32,906 nucleotides of DNA from an uncultured Lachnospiraceae bacterium (GTDB taxonomy: Bacteria; Bacillota; Clostridia; Lachnospirales; Lachnospiraceae). The stretch covers positions 1 to 32,906 of the forward strand of contig CAJUST010000027.1 of NCBI GenBank assembly GCA_910589105.1, written 5' to 3'. The notes below the pieces were generated by a model. That model did not search any database. It was not told the DNA's origin and worked only from the letters and a program-made list of their open reading frames with translations. Numbering within the stretch: position 1 is the stretch's first letter; each line of letters opens with the position of its first letter. The translations under genes were made by a program, and so were the position numbers. This document shows positions 15,331-24,037 of this stretch, piece after piece.

Positions 15331-16197
15331 ATGTCAATTACAGTAAGAGCAAATTCACAGATGGTAGGCAATTTGTTTTCCGGTATGAATGCAGGTTTTA
15401 TGAGTTCTTCCGGCGGTATGTTTTCCAGCATTGGCGTAAGCATGATGGGCGGATTTAGTTATTCCGATTACGCCAGCTTGAAAAATGGTTCTTACCATAA
15501 GTTGCTTAATTCCTATTATTCGTTAGAAAATGGGGGTTCAGACAAAAAAGCGTCAAGCGTGGCAGGTCAGGATCATAAGTACTGGTCATTAAAAGAAGCG
15601 AATGAGAATAAGAAAAAGTATAACTACTGGAATTACCAGACAATGTCTACATCAAAAGAAGGAACATCTAAGTTAGCGACGATTGAATCTGATGCCGGAA
15701 AGTTAAGCGATGCGGCAGACCGTCTTTTGACGCAAGGTTCAAATTCAGTGTTTAAGCAGACAGCGGATAAGTATGGAGACGGGACATTAAAGTATAATAC
15801 GGATGCCATTTACAAAGCGGTTTCCAATTATGTGAATCAGTACAACGACTTGATTCAAAGCGCAGGCGGCTCTAATGTGACAGCGATCAGCGCGTCCGTT
15901 GCATCAATGAAAGATTACACAAATTCCAATGCGCAGGCGCTTGCTGAAATTGGGATTACCATTGATGCAGAAAAACAGACATTGTCGCTGAATGAAACGA
16001 CATTTAAGAATGCGGACATGAATCAGGTGAAGTCTTTGTTCCAAGGCAGTGGTTCCTATGCCTATAAAGTATCCCAGAAAGCTTCTGCGATAGATTATCA
16101 TGCGCAGTATGAAGCGAAAAAAGCGAATACTTATAATGGTTCAGGAAATTACGCAAACAACAATACTTCAGGAAGTATGTACAATAGCGCCATTTAA
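15331..16197 (+). CDS. Orphan protein with FliD (flagellar cap) C-terminus-like segment
   Basis: This 288-residue protein has no signal peptide or membrane segment and is rich in Ser, Asn, Tyr and Gly. The N-terminal 60 residues are Met/Gly/Ser rich. Residues about 150-255 (IYKAVSNYVNQYNDLIQ, then LAEIGITIDAEKQTLSLNE and VKSLFQGSG) follow the pattern of the FliD C-terminal domain: a helix with YNxLI, then a short beta element with IGIT, then LSLNE. No other flagellar gene is in the window and the gene stands alone between its own promoter and terminator. It may be a structural protein exported without a Sec signal, or an intracellular protein that borrowed the fold. The RBS AAAGGAG is strong. 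Assignment to FliD rests on pattern only. Confidence 0.55.
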   Translation: MSITVRANSQMVGNLFSGMNAGFMSSSGGMFSSIGVSMMGGFSYSDYASLKNGSYHKLLNSYYSLENGGSDKKASSVAGQDHKYWSLKEANENKKKYNYWNYQTMSTSKEGTSKLATIESDAGKLSDAADRLLTQGSNSVFKQTADKYGDGTLKYNTDAIYKAVSNYVNQYNDLIQSAGGSNVTAISASVASMKDYTNSNAQALAEIGITIDAEKQTLSLNETTFKNADMNQVKSLFQGSGSYAYKVSQKASAIDYHAQYEAKKANTYNGSGNYANNNTSGSMYNSAI

Positions 16198-16218
16198 GTA
16201 AAAAGATTGCAGTGTATG

Positions 16219-16307
16219 TGGCTGTCATAAAATACTGCTGATATACATATATGGATGCCATATCTTTTATATAGTATATAACGGCTTTTTGTGACAGCCA
16301 TTTTTTT
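16219..16307 (+). terminator. Long-loop terminator after the FliD-like gene
   Basis: TGGCTGTCA (16219-16227) pairs perfectly with TGACAGCCA (16292-16300), followed by seven Ts. The 64-base interior can fold on itself, for example ATATGG/CCATAT near 16250-16265, giving a branched stem. Confidence 0.6.
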
Positions 16308-16622
16308 CTTTATTAATTATAAGACATTGTAATCTTGAAAAAAAGACATGCTTTATCCTACATTTTTTTCATTTCTTCGAATTTTTATTTTCATTTGTTT
16401 TTTCAAAGCATTCAAAGTCAGTTACAATTTCTTTTTACACTCGTATACAGTTATTCCCAATGAATCAATCGTTTTGGCATTAAAGCTAAGTATGGCATAT
16501 TTTGTTCTATAAAAACCAACGCAATACACCAGAAACAAAAAAAGCATTTAAATAATTCCAGATTAAAAGAATTATAGTCTGTTTCATTCTACCTTGATTC
16601 TGGTGGTTTCATACTTATTTGG
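16308..16622. other. AT-rich non-coding gap with nested inverted repeat
   Basis: No gene is seen here. The first 200 bases are pyrimidine and AT rich. At 16527-16605 there is a nested fold: outer arms CACCAGAA (16527-16534) and TTCTGGTG (16598-16605), inner arms ATAATTC (16552-16558) and GAATTAT (16569-16575). Its role is unknown. It could be a structured RNA, an old element end or an operator region. Confidence 0.4.
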
Positions 16623-16645
16623 TTGCAGAAAAAAACAAATTATAG

Positions 16646-16651
16646 TATAAT
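16646..16651 (+). promoter_or_regulatory. -10 element for the HAD/envelope operon
   Basis: A perfect TATAAT lies within TATAGTATAAT, with a poor TTGCAG (16623-16628) 17 bp upstream. The start codon of the first gene is 34 bases downstream. The same 11-base -10 context occurs before the GH89 gene. Confidence 0.55.
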
Positions 16652-16684
16652 AATCAGAATCAAAAGAAGCGGAGAGGAGAACAG

Positions 16685-17296
16685 ATGATACGGAATATAG
16701 TGCTCGACATGGGGAATGTTTTACTGTCTTATGATCCAAATGTTCCATTAAATAAATTTTGCAGGACGCCGGAAGAAAGAGAAACCATTCGTCAAGAATT
16801 GTTTTTGGGACCGGAGTGGAAGCAAGGTGATCTTGGCTTAATGACAAACGAAGAAAAATATGACTCTATCTGCAAGCGTGTGCCCGAATCTATGCGCGGG
16901 GCGCTCAAAAGATGTGTGTTTGAATGGTATATCTGCCTGAGTCCGGTTTCCGGCGCGCGGGAATTTTGCCAATATGCCAAAGAGAGGGGATTTCGTTTGT
17001 ATGTGCTCTCAAATGCGGCGAAAGATTTTTATGGATATTTTCTGGACTTTGCCCCGTTTGATTTTTTTGATGGAATCGTCGTCTCAGCCGATTTACATAT
17101 GGTGAAGCCGGATATCCGAATCTATCAGTCGTTATTAGAAAAGTTCCATCTGCTTTCTGAGGAGTGCCTTTTTATAGATGATTTAGAAGAAAATGTGGAA
17201 GGGGCAAAACAGGCGGGAATGTCGGGAGAAGTTTTCAGAGGAGATTTTGACCGTCTGAAAAAGCAGTATTTAGAAGGGCGGCGGATATGGGATTAA
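16685..17296 (+). CDS. HAD-superfamily phosphatase, YihX-like (HAD-IA)
   Basis: This 203-residue cytosolic hydrolase resembles E. coli YihX, a sugar-1-phosphate phosphatase. Motif I reads LDMGNVL, with Asp8 as nucleophile and Gly at the usual second Asp position, as in YihX (DLGNV). Motif II is VLSNAA, motif III the Lys in MVKPDIRIYQ, and motif IV FIDDLEENVEGA. The cap is the small helical type. Substrate is unknown. It is the first gene of a close plus-strand run, and its stop overlaps the start of the chorismate mutase gene by 10 bases, indicating coupled translation. Confidence 0.85.
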   Translation: MIRNIVLDMGNVLLSYDPNVPLNKFCRTPEERETIRQELFLGPEWKQGDLGLMTNEEKYDSICKRVPESMRGALKRCVFEWYICLSPVSGAREFCQYAKERGFRLYVLSNAAKDFYGYFLDFAPFDFFDGIVVSADLHMVKPDIRIYQSLLEKFHLLSEECLFIDDLEENVEGAKQAGMSGEVFRGDFDRLKKQYLEGRRIWD

Positions 17297-17811
17297 AGCA
17301 GATTAGGGAAGAAATTGATGCAATAGACAGTCAGATGAAGGAATTATTCCAAACACGCATGGAGTTATCGCGGCAAGTCATTGAAAGCAAAAAACAGACG
17401 AAAGCCGCTGTCTATGTACCGGAACGGGAACAGGAGGTTTTGGAGACTTGTTCGGACAAAGTGGCAGAGGAGCTTGTTTCAGGGATAAAGGCGTTTTTTC
17501 GAAAAATAATGGAAATCAGCAGAAGCTATCAATATGCCCAGTTAGTGGAAGAAGATGCGGAGCTTAAGAAGCTGCCTCAAAAAGAAGGGAGCGTAAGTCT
17601 AAGTTTTGACTGTCCCCAAGGAAGCGGCCAGTTTGCATCCTGTTTATCTGTCCTGACAGATTCTGAACTAACGCCAGAGGAAATTTTGGCAGAGAGACAG
17701 GGAGACGCATGTCATTGCCGGATTCGCATTTCAGGGGATTTTTCCGTTGAATCGGCAAAAGCTGCGGCGCTATTCGTGAGAAAAGAGACGGAACATTTTA
17801 GAATCAATTAA
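17287..17811 (+). CDS. Chorismate mutase (AroQ type) with uncharacterised C-terminal extension
   Basis: This 174-residue protein should convert chorismate to prephenate. Residues 1-90 carry the AroQ helical fold with equivalents of the E. coli CM active-site residues: Arg7, Arg24, Lys35, and Arg47/Glu48 in VPEREQEVL. A Gln in SRSYQ sits where the second-half Gln is expected. Residues about 100-174 are not prephenate dehydratase or dehydrogenase. Alternating strand and helix patterns (SVSLSFDC, then a helix, then CHCRIRISGDF, then a helix) loosely suggest an ACT-like regulatory fold, but I cannot confirm this. No other aromatic amino acid gene is near. It overlaps the HAD gene and precedes the transglutaminase gene by 21 bases. 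Confidence 0.82.
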   Translation: MGLKQIREEIDAIDSQMKELFQTRMELSRQVIESKKQTKAAVYVPEREQEVLETCSDKVAEELVSGIKAFFRKIMEISRSYQYAQLVEEDAELKKLPQKEGSVSLSFDCPQGSGQFASCLSVLTDSELTPEEILAERQGDACHCRIRISGDFSVESAKAAALFVRKETEHFRIN

Positions 17812-17832
17812 GCTATATGGGAAAGGAGAACC

Positions 17833-19770
17833 ATGAGAAAACAAATAACAGCGTTATTATTATCTTTAATTATGGCGGTTGGCATGACAGAAAGCGTCTG
17901 CGCATTACCGAATGCGGCACTTTTGACAGAAAACGGGGAGATTCCGGCGGCAAAAGAAACATTGACTAAAGCTGGGGAAATCCCATCGGCGGCAGAATTT
18001 CAGGGAAAGACCGGATACATAAGGCCTCAGTTTATCGAACTTTCAGAGAGTGAAGTTCCAGAAATCTATGAGCCTTCGGAAGAAACTGTAAAAAGCAAAG
18101 GTTCTGCGGCGTACCGTTCGGGCTGGGATTCCTATTCTACGAATTATTACTACAATTTATTAGGTGAGCCACAGAGAAATTTGTGGGATAAACTTGACGA
18201 GATGTGTTATGGATACCTGACAGGAACTGAAAATCTGACGAATAAGAAGCATTACTCTAATATATCACAGGGGCTTGACTTTGATTATTATATGACAAAG
18301 GCAGTTGTTTTTACGGGTATGTCTGCATCTGAAGCCCAGAATATTGAATTTATGTTTATGGCAAGCAATCCGCAATATTACTTTTTACAGGTTTTATTTG
18401 GGGTGACTTCTACCGGTACGGGAGGGTTTGCATATTTGAGCGTAAATGATTCTTTTGCAAACGGGACTGCGCGCAAAACGTCCACGCAGAAAATACAGTC
18501 TGTCATTACGTCATGGCTGGCGCAGATAAACGCCCAGCCGACAGAATTGCTCAAAGAAAAGAAAATCCACGATTTGATTTGCGAAAACGTGACATATGAC
18601 ATGAATTACAATACATTAAAACAAAATAAATACAATCAGACAATTTACAGCGTGTTTTGCACGGACACGACAGTCTGCGCAGGGTATTCGCAAGCGATGC
18701 AGTTGTTATGCAATGCAGTGGGCATCGACTGCGCCGTTGTGACGAGTGTAGACCATGAATGGAATATTATCCGTTTGAATGACACTTGGTATTATGTCGA
18801 TGTAACATGGAATGATAATATTGCAGACGATGAAAAGAATCAGGACAAAAAATTAAAAAGCGCGTATTCATATTTTAACAGAAGCAGGCAGATGTTTTTA
18901 AATGATGATCCGAGAAATGTCGCTTCCCATACGCCGGAAGCAATTTGGACGGGATACCTGCCGGAATTAATCTATGATTCTGGCGCTACAATGACAGAGA
19001 TTGGGACAATTTACACTCCATCGGCCACTTTGCAGGCGCCACAGATTACCGTATCCGGTAACCGGGTGCAGATGACGTCTCCAAATAATGCGTCTATTTA
19101 CTATACCACGGACGGATCTAACCCATCAATCGCATTTACAAAAGCGAAAAAATACACTGGGGTTTTTGAAGTGAATGATGTGGTAAAAATCCGCGCGGCG
19201 GCAGTCCGTAATGCTTATTACGACAGTTCTGTCACAGAGTTAAGCGTAATCCCGAAGTATACCGTGAAATTTATGGCAAACGGCGGTTATATCAAAAAGA
19301 AGAACGTGAAACAGAAAACGCAGTCCGTAAACCATCAGGCAAAACTTGGGAAATTAGAACAGCCTAAGCGGAAGAATTATGCGTTTTTGGGCTGGTATAC
19401 GAAAAAGTCCGGCGGAAGCAAAGTCAGTGAAAAAACAGTGATAAAAGGAAATCAGACATATTATGCGCGTTGGGCAAAGGTGAAACCTGTTAAAGTCAAT
19501 ATTGCTTCGGCAAAAAGCAGTTCGGGAAAATTAAAAGTTAAAATCAAGAAGAACAAGAAAGCGAGCGGCTATCAAATCCGCTATTCCCTGAATCAGAACA
19601 TGTCTTCTGCAAAAACACAGACAACAGAAGAAACTTCTTGTACCATCAAAAATCTGAAAAAAGGCAGGACATACTATGTTCAGGCGCGTATGTACCAGAA
19701 AGAATCCGTATCAGGAAAGAAAAAGTATGGCGCATATAGTAAGATAAAAGCTGTGAAAATTAAAAAATAA
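17833..19770 (+). CDS. Secreted transglutaminase-like protein with CHB_HEX, InlB-type and Fn3-like domains
   Basis: This 645-residue exported protein starts with a signal peptide (about 1-25, ending SVCALP). The transglutaminase-like core (about 235-345) has the triad Cys282 (TVCAGYSQA), His308 (VDHEWN) and Asp323 (YYVDVTWND). Such domains are cysteine peptidases or crosslinking enzymes. A chitobiase C-terminal-like beta domain follows (about 394-475, with IYYTTDGSNPS), then an InlB/Flg_new repeat (about 477-555, FLGWYTKKSGG and ARW) and a Lys-rich Fn3-like end. There is no LPXTG motif, so retention may be through carbohydrate binding or charge. It lies 5 bases before the LTA-synthase-like gene. 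The AAAGGAG-type RBS is clear. Confidence 0.87.
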   Translation: MRKQITALLLSLIMAVGMTESVCALPNAALLTENGEIPAAKETLTKAGEIPSAAEFQGKTGYIRPQFIELSESEVPEIYEPSEETVKSKGSAAYRSGWDSYSTNYYYNLLGEPQRNLWDKLDEMCYGYLTGTENLTNKKHYSNISQGLDFDYYMTKAVVFTGMSASEAQNIEFMFMASNPQYYFLQVLFGVTSTGTGGFAYLSVNDSFANGTARKTSTQKIQSVITSWLAQINAQPTELLKEKKIHDLICENVTYDMNYNTLKQNKYNQTIYSVFCTDTTVCAGYSQAMQLLCNAVGIDCAVVTSVDHEWNIIRLNDTWYYVDVTWNDNIADDEKNQDKKLKSAYSYFNRSRQMFLNDDPRNVASHTPEAIWTGYLPELIYDSGATMTEIGTIYTPSATLQAPQITVSGNRVQMTSPNNASIYYTTDGSNPSIAFTKAKKYTGVFEVNDVVKIRAAAVRNAYYDSSVTELSVIPKYTVKFMANGGYIKKKNVKQKTQSVNHQAKLGKLEQPKRKNYAFLGWYTKKSGGSKVSEKTVIKGNQTYYARWAKVKPVKVNIASAKSSSGKLKVKIKKNKKASGYQIRYSLNQNMSSAKTQTTEETSCTIKNLKKGRTYYVQARMYQKESVSGKKKYGAYSKIKAVKIKK

Positions 19771-19775
19771 ATAGT

Positions 19776-21518
19776 ATGAAACAGAAAGTAAAACGATTAT
19801 CTTCTATTATAGGGCTGATTTTCTTTCCGGCAGTGTACTTTTATCTGCTGGAAGCTTACACGCACAACGGATTTACGGAAGTCAGAATCTGGCCGCAGGT
19901 TTTCAGCATCATATTATATATATGGGTGGCTGTGATTCTGTTCTTTCTGTTTCGGAGCGTGAAACTGGCGCTTTGGATCGAAGGGGCGTTTGCAATGCTC
20001 CTTGGGCTTGTGAATTATTATGTTTATACGTTCCGTTCGCTTCCGCTTGCGCCATGGGATATTTTCTCTGTAAAAACAGCCTTAAATGTAGCGGATTCTT
20101 ATAATTTTATGCCGTCATTCCAAGTTGTCTGTGTTGTGGCGGGATTTTTGGCGGTTTTTTGTCTGGCAGGATTTTTGGAATTGGATCTCAAAAAGTGGAA
20201 GTGGCATGAAAGCCTTGTTCTGGCCGTGGTTTTTTGTCTTGGATTCGGCGCGTTTGTAAGCATATTGCAAAAAGAAGATTTTCAGAACCGCCATTTGATG
20301 TACAATAAACTATTTACTCCGGTTTATATGTGGCAGGTCAATGGGTTTGCGCTGACTATGGTGATGCAGATGCCATATCTGGCAGTGGAAAAGCCAAAGG
20401 GATACCAAAAAGAAGAAGCCAAAGAGCTTTTAGATGCCTATGAGCCGGAAAAAGAGACAGAGCCTGCCCAAAAGCCGAATATTATTGTTATAATGGACGA
20501 AGCGTTTTCGGACTTGGGCGTTTTAGGGGAATTTTCTCCAAGCGAAGATTATATGCCTTATTTCCGCAGTATGTTTCAGGATGCAAAAAATACCGTCACA
20601 GGCTATTTGAGCGCGTCCGTCTGCGGCGGAAACACTGCGAATACAGAATTTGAGTTTTTAACGGGACATACAATGGCGTTTTTGCCTCAGGGGAGCGTTC
20701 CTTACCAGCAGTATATCAAACATGAGATTCCGGCGCTGCCTTCTTATTTGCGGGATTTGGGCTATGAGACATATGCCATGCATCCTTATTTGTCAAATGG
20801 CTGGGACAGGGAGAGCGTGTATCCGCTTCTTGGGTTTTCCCATATGGAGTTTTTAGAATCGTATAAAAACTGTTCCTATGTACGGAAGTTTGTCAGTGAC
20901 GAGTCCTGTGTGGATAAATTGATTGAAACGTTTGAGCAAAAAGAACCAAATCAGCCGATGTTCGCATTTCAGGTGACGATGCAAAATCATGGTTCGTATG
21001 GGGATGCATATGAGAATTTTACGCCGCATATTACTGTAGAAGGGGCTTCTTCCTATTCTCTTTCCACTTATTTGTCCCTGATTCAGAAAACGGATCAGGC
21101 TTTAGAACGCTTAATTTCTTATTTTTCCAAACAAGAAGAACCTGTTTTGGTTGTTTTTTTCGGGGATCACCAGCCAAATGACGTTGTGGCGGAGCCAATT
21201 TGGCAGTTACAGGGAAAGAGTTACCGTTCTTTGACAGAGGAGGAGAATAAACTTCGGTATCAGGTTCCCTATCTGATTTGGGCAAATTATGAGATTGGGA
21301 CAGAAAACGATGCGGATATGAGCGTGAATTATTTGGGCGGAAAGGTTTTGGAGACAGCGGGTCTTCCTCTTTCGGCATATCAAAATTATTTAAAAGGGCT
21401 TTCCAAATCTTATCCGGTTTTATCTGCGGCAGAGCGTCCAAATGAAGAAGCGGCGCAGCCGGATATAGAAGAATATAAGAAACTTCAATATTATCAGCTT
21501 TTTGAGAAACAAGACTAG
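19776..21518 (+). CDS. LTA synthase family (sulfatase-fold) membrane protein
   Basis: This 580-residue protein has about five N-terminal membrane segments (to about residue 205) and an extracellular sulfatase-fold domain. Landmarks are the metal-binding Glu in IVIMDEAFSDLG, the catalytic Thr287 in CGGNTANTEFEFLTGHT, the MHPYLSNGWDR stretch and GDHQP with the metal ligands. Family members transfer glycerol-phosphate from phosphatidylglycerol onto lipoteichoic acid or act on related polymers. Whether this one is a true LtaS, a primase or a modifying enzyme cannot be told. It starts 5 bases after the transglutaminase-like gene, with only a weak site, and is followed by a YfhO-like gene. Confidence 0.88.
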   Translation: MKQKVKRLSSIIGLIFFPAVYFYLLEAYTHNGFTEVRIWPQVFSIILYIWVAVILFFLFRSVKLALWIEGAFAMLLGLVNYYVYTFRSLPLAPWDIFSVKTALNVADSYNFMPSFQVVCVVAGFLAVFCLAGFLELDLKKWKWHESLVLAVVFCLGFGAFVSILQKEDFQNRHLMYNKLFTPVYMWQVNGFALTMVMQMPYLAVEKPKGYQKEEAKELLDAYEPEKETEPAQKPNIIVIMDEAFSDLGVLGEFSPSEDYMPYFRSMFQDAKNTVTGYLSASVCGGNTANTEFEFLTGHTMAFLPQGSVPYQQYIKHEIPALPSYLRDLGYETYAMHPYLSNGWDRESVYPLLGFSHMEFLESYKNCSYVRKFVSDESCVDKLIETFEQKEPNQPMFAFQVTMQNHGSYGDAYENFTPHITVEGASSYSLSTYLSLIQKTDQALERLISYFSKQEEPVLVVFFGDHQPNDVVAEPIWQLQGKSYRSLTEEENKLRYQVPYLIWANYEIGTENDADMSVNYLGGKVLETAGLPLSAYQNYLKGLSKSYPVLSAAERPNEEAAQPDIEEYKKLQYYQLFEKQD

Positions 21519-21528
21519 AGGAGTTGTT

Positions 21529-24012
21529 ATGGTAAAGCGGGAAACCAACTGGAAATTATATATATGCGCATGTCTGCTTCCAATTCTGCTTTTAATTCTG
21601 ATTTGCATGAGGAACAAAGTCTATCCATTTGGGGAAAACTGCATTCTGCATATTGATATGTATCATCAATATGAACCGTTTTTTACGGAACTTATGGATA
21701 AGTTAAAAAACGCGAAAAGCCTGATGTATTCCTTTCATTTAGGGCTAGGATCGGATTTTGTGGCGTTGTATGCGTATTATCTGGCAAGTCCGCTTAACTG
21801 GTTTGTGGCATTTTGCCCTTCTGCGCATGTGATTGAATTTATGACGGTTCTTATTTTGCTGAAAATCGGATTGTGTGGATTGACGTTTTCCATTTATTTA
21901 TCGAATCATTTTAAAAGCAGGGATTTTGCAGTTGTGGCATTTTCTTTGTTTTATGCGCTTTCCGGCTATATGGCGGCGTATAGCTGGAATATAATGTGGC
22001 TGGATTGCCTTGTGTTGGCGCCGCTTGCCATACTTGGGGCGGAACGTCTTGTGAAAGAGGGCCGATGCGGGCTGTACTGCATAAGCCTTGCAGTGGCGAT
22101 CCTTTCTAATTTTTATATAGCGATTATGCTTTGCATTTTTTTGGCATTCTGGTTTGTGGCGGTTTGTCTGGAAGAATGTCATGGGATCAAAGAAGCGCTG
22201 TCTGCGGCAGGAAGATTTTGTCTGTATTCCCTTCTTGCAGGAGGCATGGGCGGCATTCTAATCCTGCCTGTTTCGGCGGCATTGGGCTACAGCGGTTCCG
22301 CGGGGCTTACGTTTCCGGAGAAGATGGAGTGGTATTTTGATTGGATTTCTATGCTTTCTAGGCATTGCATCTCAGTGAAGGAATATACGGGGCGTGAACA
22401 TTGGCCTAATTTATATTGTGGCGCGGCGGTTTTTTTGTTTTTGACGCTTTATTTTTGCAACCGGAACATTTCATGGAAGAAAAAAATAAAAAATGCCGCT
22501 TTTTTACTGCTTTTTTGGGCAGGCTTTTCGAATAATATGCTGGATTTTATCTGGCATGGTCTGCATTTCCCAGATTCCCTTCCGGCAAGGCAGGCGTTTC
22601 TCTATGTTTTTTTAATTTTAGTAATGGCATATGAAACGTATCTAAAAAGGGAGGGCAGCCGGTTTTGGCATATCGGGTTAGGCGTTTTTTTGACGGCCGC
22701 ATTTTTGACGGCGGCGGTTTCTGTGGTGGATTCAGGAATGGTTACGGGATCTTCCATACGCATGACCTTTGTTTGGACGGCAGTATATGCGGCGCTGCTT
22801 GTTGCTTTGAAAAAGGGGACGGCATGGCTTAAGCCGCTTGCCTTGAATGTTCTGGCGGTTGTGGCAGTGTTTGAAGCGCTGTGGAATTTCAGCATAACGG
22901 GATTTTCAACGATTAACCGTGAAAGTTACACTAAAAATTGGGAATCTGCGCAAACGCTGTTAAAGCAAGTGGAAGATGAGGAAATGGAACCGTTTTACCG
23001 GACGGAAGAAATGGAACGCTTAACGAAAAACGACGCCGCGATTTACGGTTATTCTTCTTCCACTATTTTTTCTTCCCTGATGAATATTGGAGTCAGCAGG
23101 TTTTACCGGAAGGCAGGCATGGAGGGCGGCAAGAATTTTTACAGTTACAGCGGCTCGACGCCTTTGCTTTCCGCTATGCTTTCCGTCAAATATTTAATTT
23201 CGCAAAGTCCGTATGAGGAATGCCCGCTGCGTATGTATATTGCGGGAGATGGGAAAAATTTTATTTATCAGAATTTGTATACGCTTCCCCTCGGCTTTAT
23301 GACTGATTCTGGGTTAGAAGCGGACTGGAATGCGAAAAGTGGAGTTCCAATCGCAAATTTAAACCGTTTGGCGTATGCGCTTGGCGCAAAAGAAGATATG
23401 TTATTGCCATTTAACGGAGATGTAAAAGCGTTAGATGAGAAAACGGAAATCCCGATTACGGAGGACGGATACTACTATGGGACGTATACAGACACTTCCG
23501 TGACAAACCTGACGGTGGCGAATGGCAAAAAAGTCAGGAAGTTTACGAAATGCAACCATGGGTATATCTTGGATTTGGGCTGGTGCAGGGCTGGCGATAC
23601 GGTTAAAATTACCAACAGTTCGAATGTTTCGGAGTTTCAAGTCAAAGTATACTGCTTAAATATGGACGCGTTTTTAGATGCATTTCGGACGCTCAATGAA
23701 CAGACCATGGAGATAGACGTTTTTTCCGATACAAAGATAGAAGGCCATATTGATGTAAAAAAAGCCGGAAATCTGCTATTGTCGATTCCGAAAGAAGATG
23801 GGTTTACCGTATATGTAGATGGGGTGGAAACAGAAAGCAGGGCGTTTATGGACAGTCTCATGGAAGTTCCCTTGTCTAAGGGCAGGCATCGCATTACATT
23901 GCGTTATCAGACGGAAGGCTTAAAAGAAGGCGCGGCGTTAAGCGCCGGCAGTCTGGCATTGTTTTTAGGGATTTGCGTTTGGAAACGTAAAAAGGGGCGG
24001 AAGGTTTTTTAA
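21529..24012 (+). CDS. YfhO-family polytopic membrane protein (probable GT-C-type glycosyltransferase)
   Basis: This 827-residue protein has a dozen or so membrane segments in the N-terminal half, a large extracytoplasmic region (about 460-800) and a last membrane segment followed by a basic tail. The start MVKRETNWKLYICACLL and the HIDMYHQYEPFFTEL and FHLGLGSDFVALYAYY stretches are characteristic of YfhO. In Bacillus and Listeria, YfhO-type proteins transfer sugars from a lipid carrier onto lipoteichoic acid (established from memory). A TTG frame start at 21502 overlaps the previous gene, but the ATG at 21529 has AGAGGAG 6 bases upstream and is preferred. The position after an LTA-synthase-like gene supports teichoic acid decoration. 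Confidence 0.88.
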   Translation: MVKRETNWKLYICACLLPILLLILICMRNKVYPFGENCILHIDMYHQYEPFFTELMDKLKNAKSLMYSFHLGLGSDFVALYAYYLASPLNWFVAFCPSAHVIEFMTVLILLKIGLCGLTFSIYLSNHFKSRDFAVVAFSLFYALSGYMAAYSWNIMWLDCLVLAPLAILGAERLVKEGRCGLYCISLAVAILSNFYIAIMLCIFLAFWFVAVCLEECHGIKEALSAAGRFCLYSLLAGGMGGILILPVSAALGYSGSAGLTFPEKMEWYFDWISMLSRHCISVKEYTGREHWPNLYCGAAVFLFLTLYFCNRNISWKKKIKNAAFLLLFWAGFSNNMLDFIWHGLHFPDSLPARQAFLYVFLILVMAYETYLKREGSRFWHIGLGVFLTAAFLTAAVSVVDSGMVTGSSIRMTFVWTAVYAALLVALKKGTAWLKPLALNVLAVVAVFEALWNFSITGFSTINRESYTKNWESAQTLLKQVEDEEMEPFYRTEEMERLTKNDAAIYGYSSSTIFSSLMNIGVSRFYRKAGMEGGKNFYSYSGSTPLLSAMLSVKYLISQSPYEECPLRMYIAGDGKNFIYQNLYTLPLGFMTDSGLEADWNAKSGVPIANLNRLAYALGAKEDMLLPFNGDVKALDEKTEIPITEDGYYYGTYTDTSVTNLTVANGKKVRKFTKCNHGYILDLGWCRAGDTVKITNSSNVSEFQVKVYCLNMDAFLDAFRTLNEQTMEIDVFSDTKIEGHIDVKKAGNLLLSIPKEDGFTVYVDGVETESRAFMDSLMEVPLSKGRHRITLRYQTEGLKEGAALSAGSLALFLGICVWKRKKGRKVF

Positions 24013-24028
24013 ATCAAACCTTCGCCCC
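23989..24028 (-). terminator. Terminator of the minus-strand XRE gene inside the yfhO 3' end
   Basis: GGGGCGGAAGGTTT (23994-24007) pairs with AAACCTTCGCCCC (24016-24028) with one bulged G. On the minus strand the stem is followed by TTTTT, so it fits the XRE gene. On the plus strand it overlaps the yfhO stop and lacks a T run, though it may still stabilise the end of that mRNA. Confidence 0.8.
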
Positions 24029-24037
24029 ATGGCTGTA

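Noticed and set aside
21031..21441. A 136-codon antisense frame inside the LTA-synthase-like gene.
   Set aside because: The plus-strand protein is well supported there, including GDHQP. The antisense protein is low-complexity and without signals.
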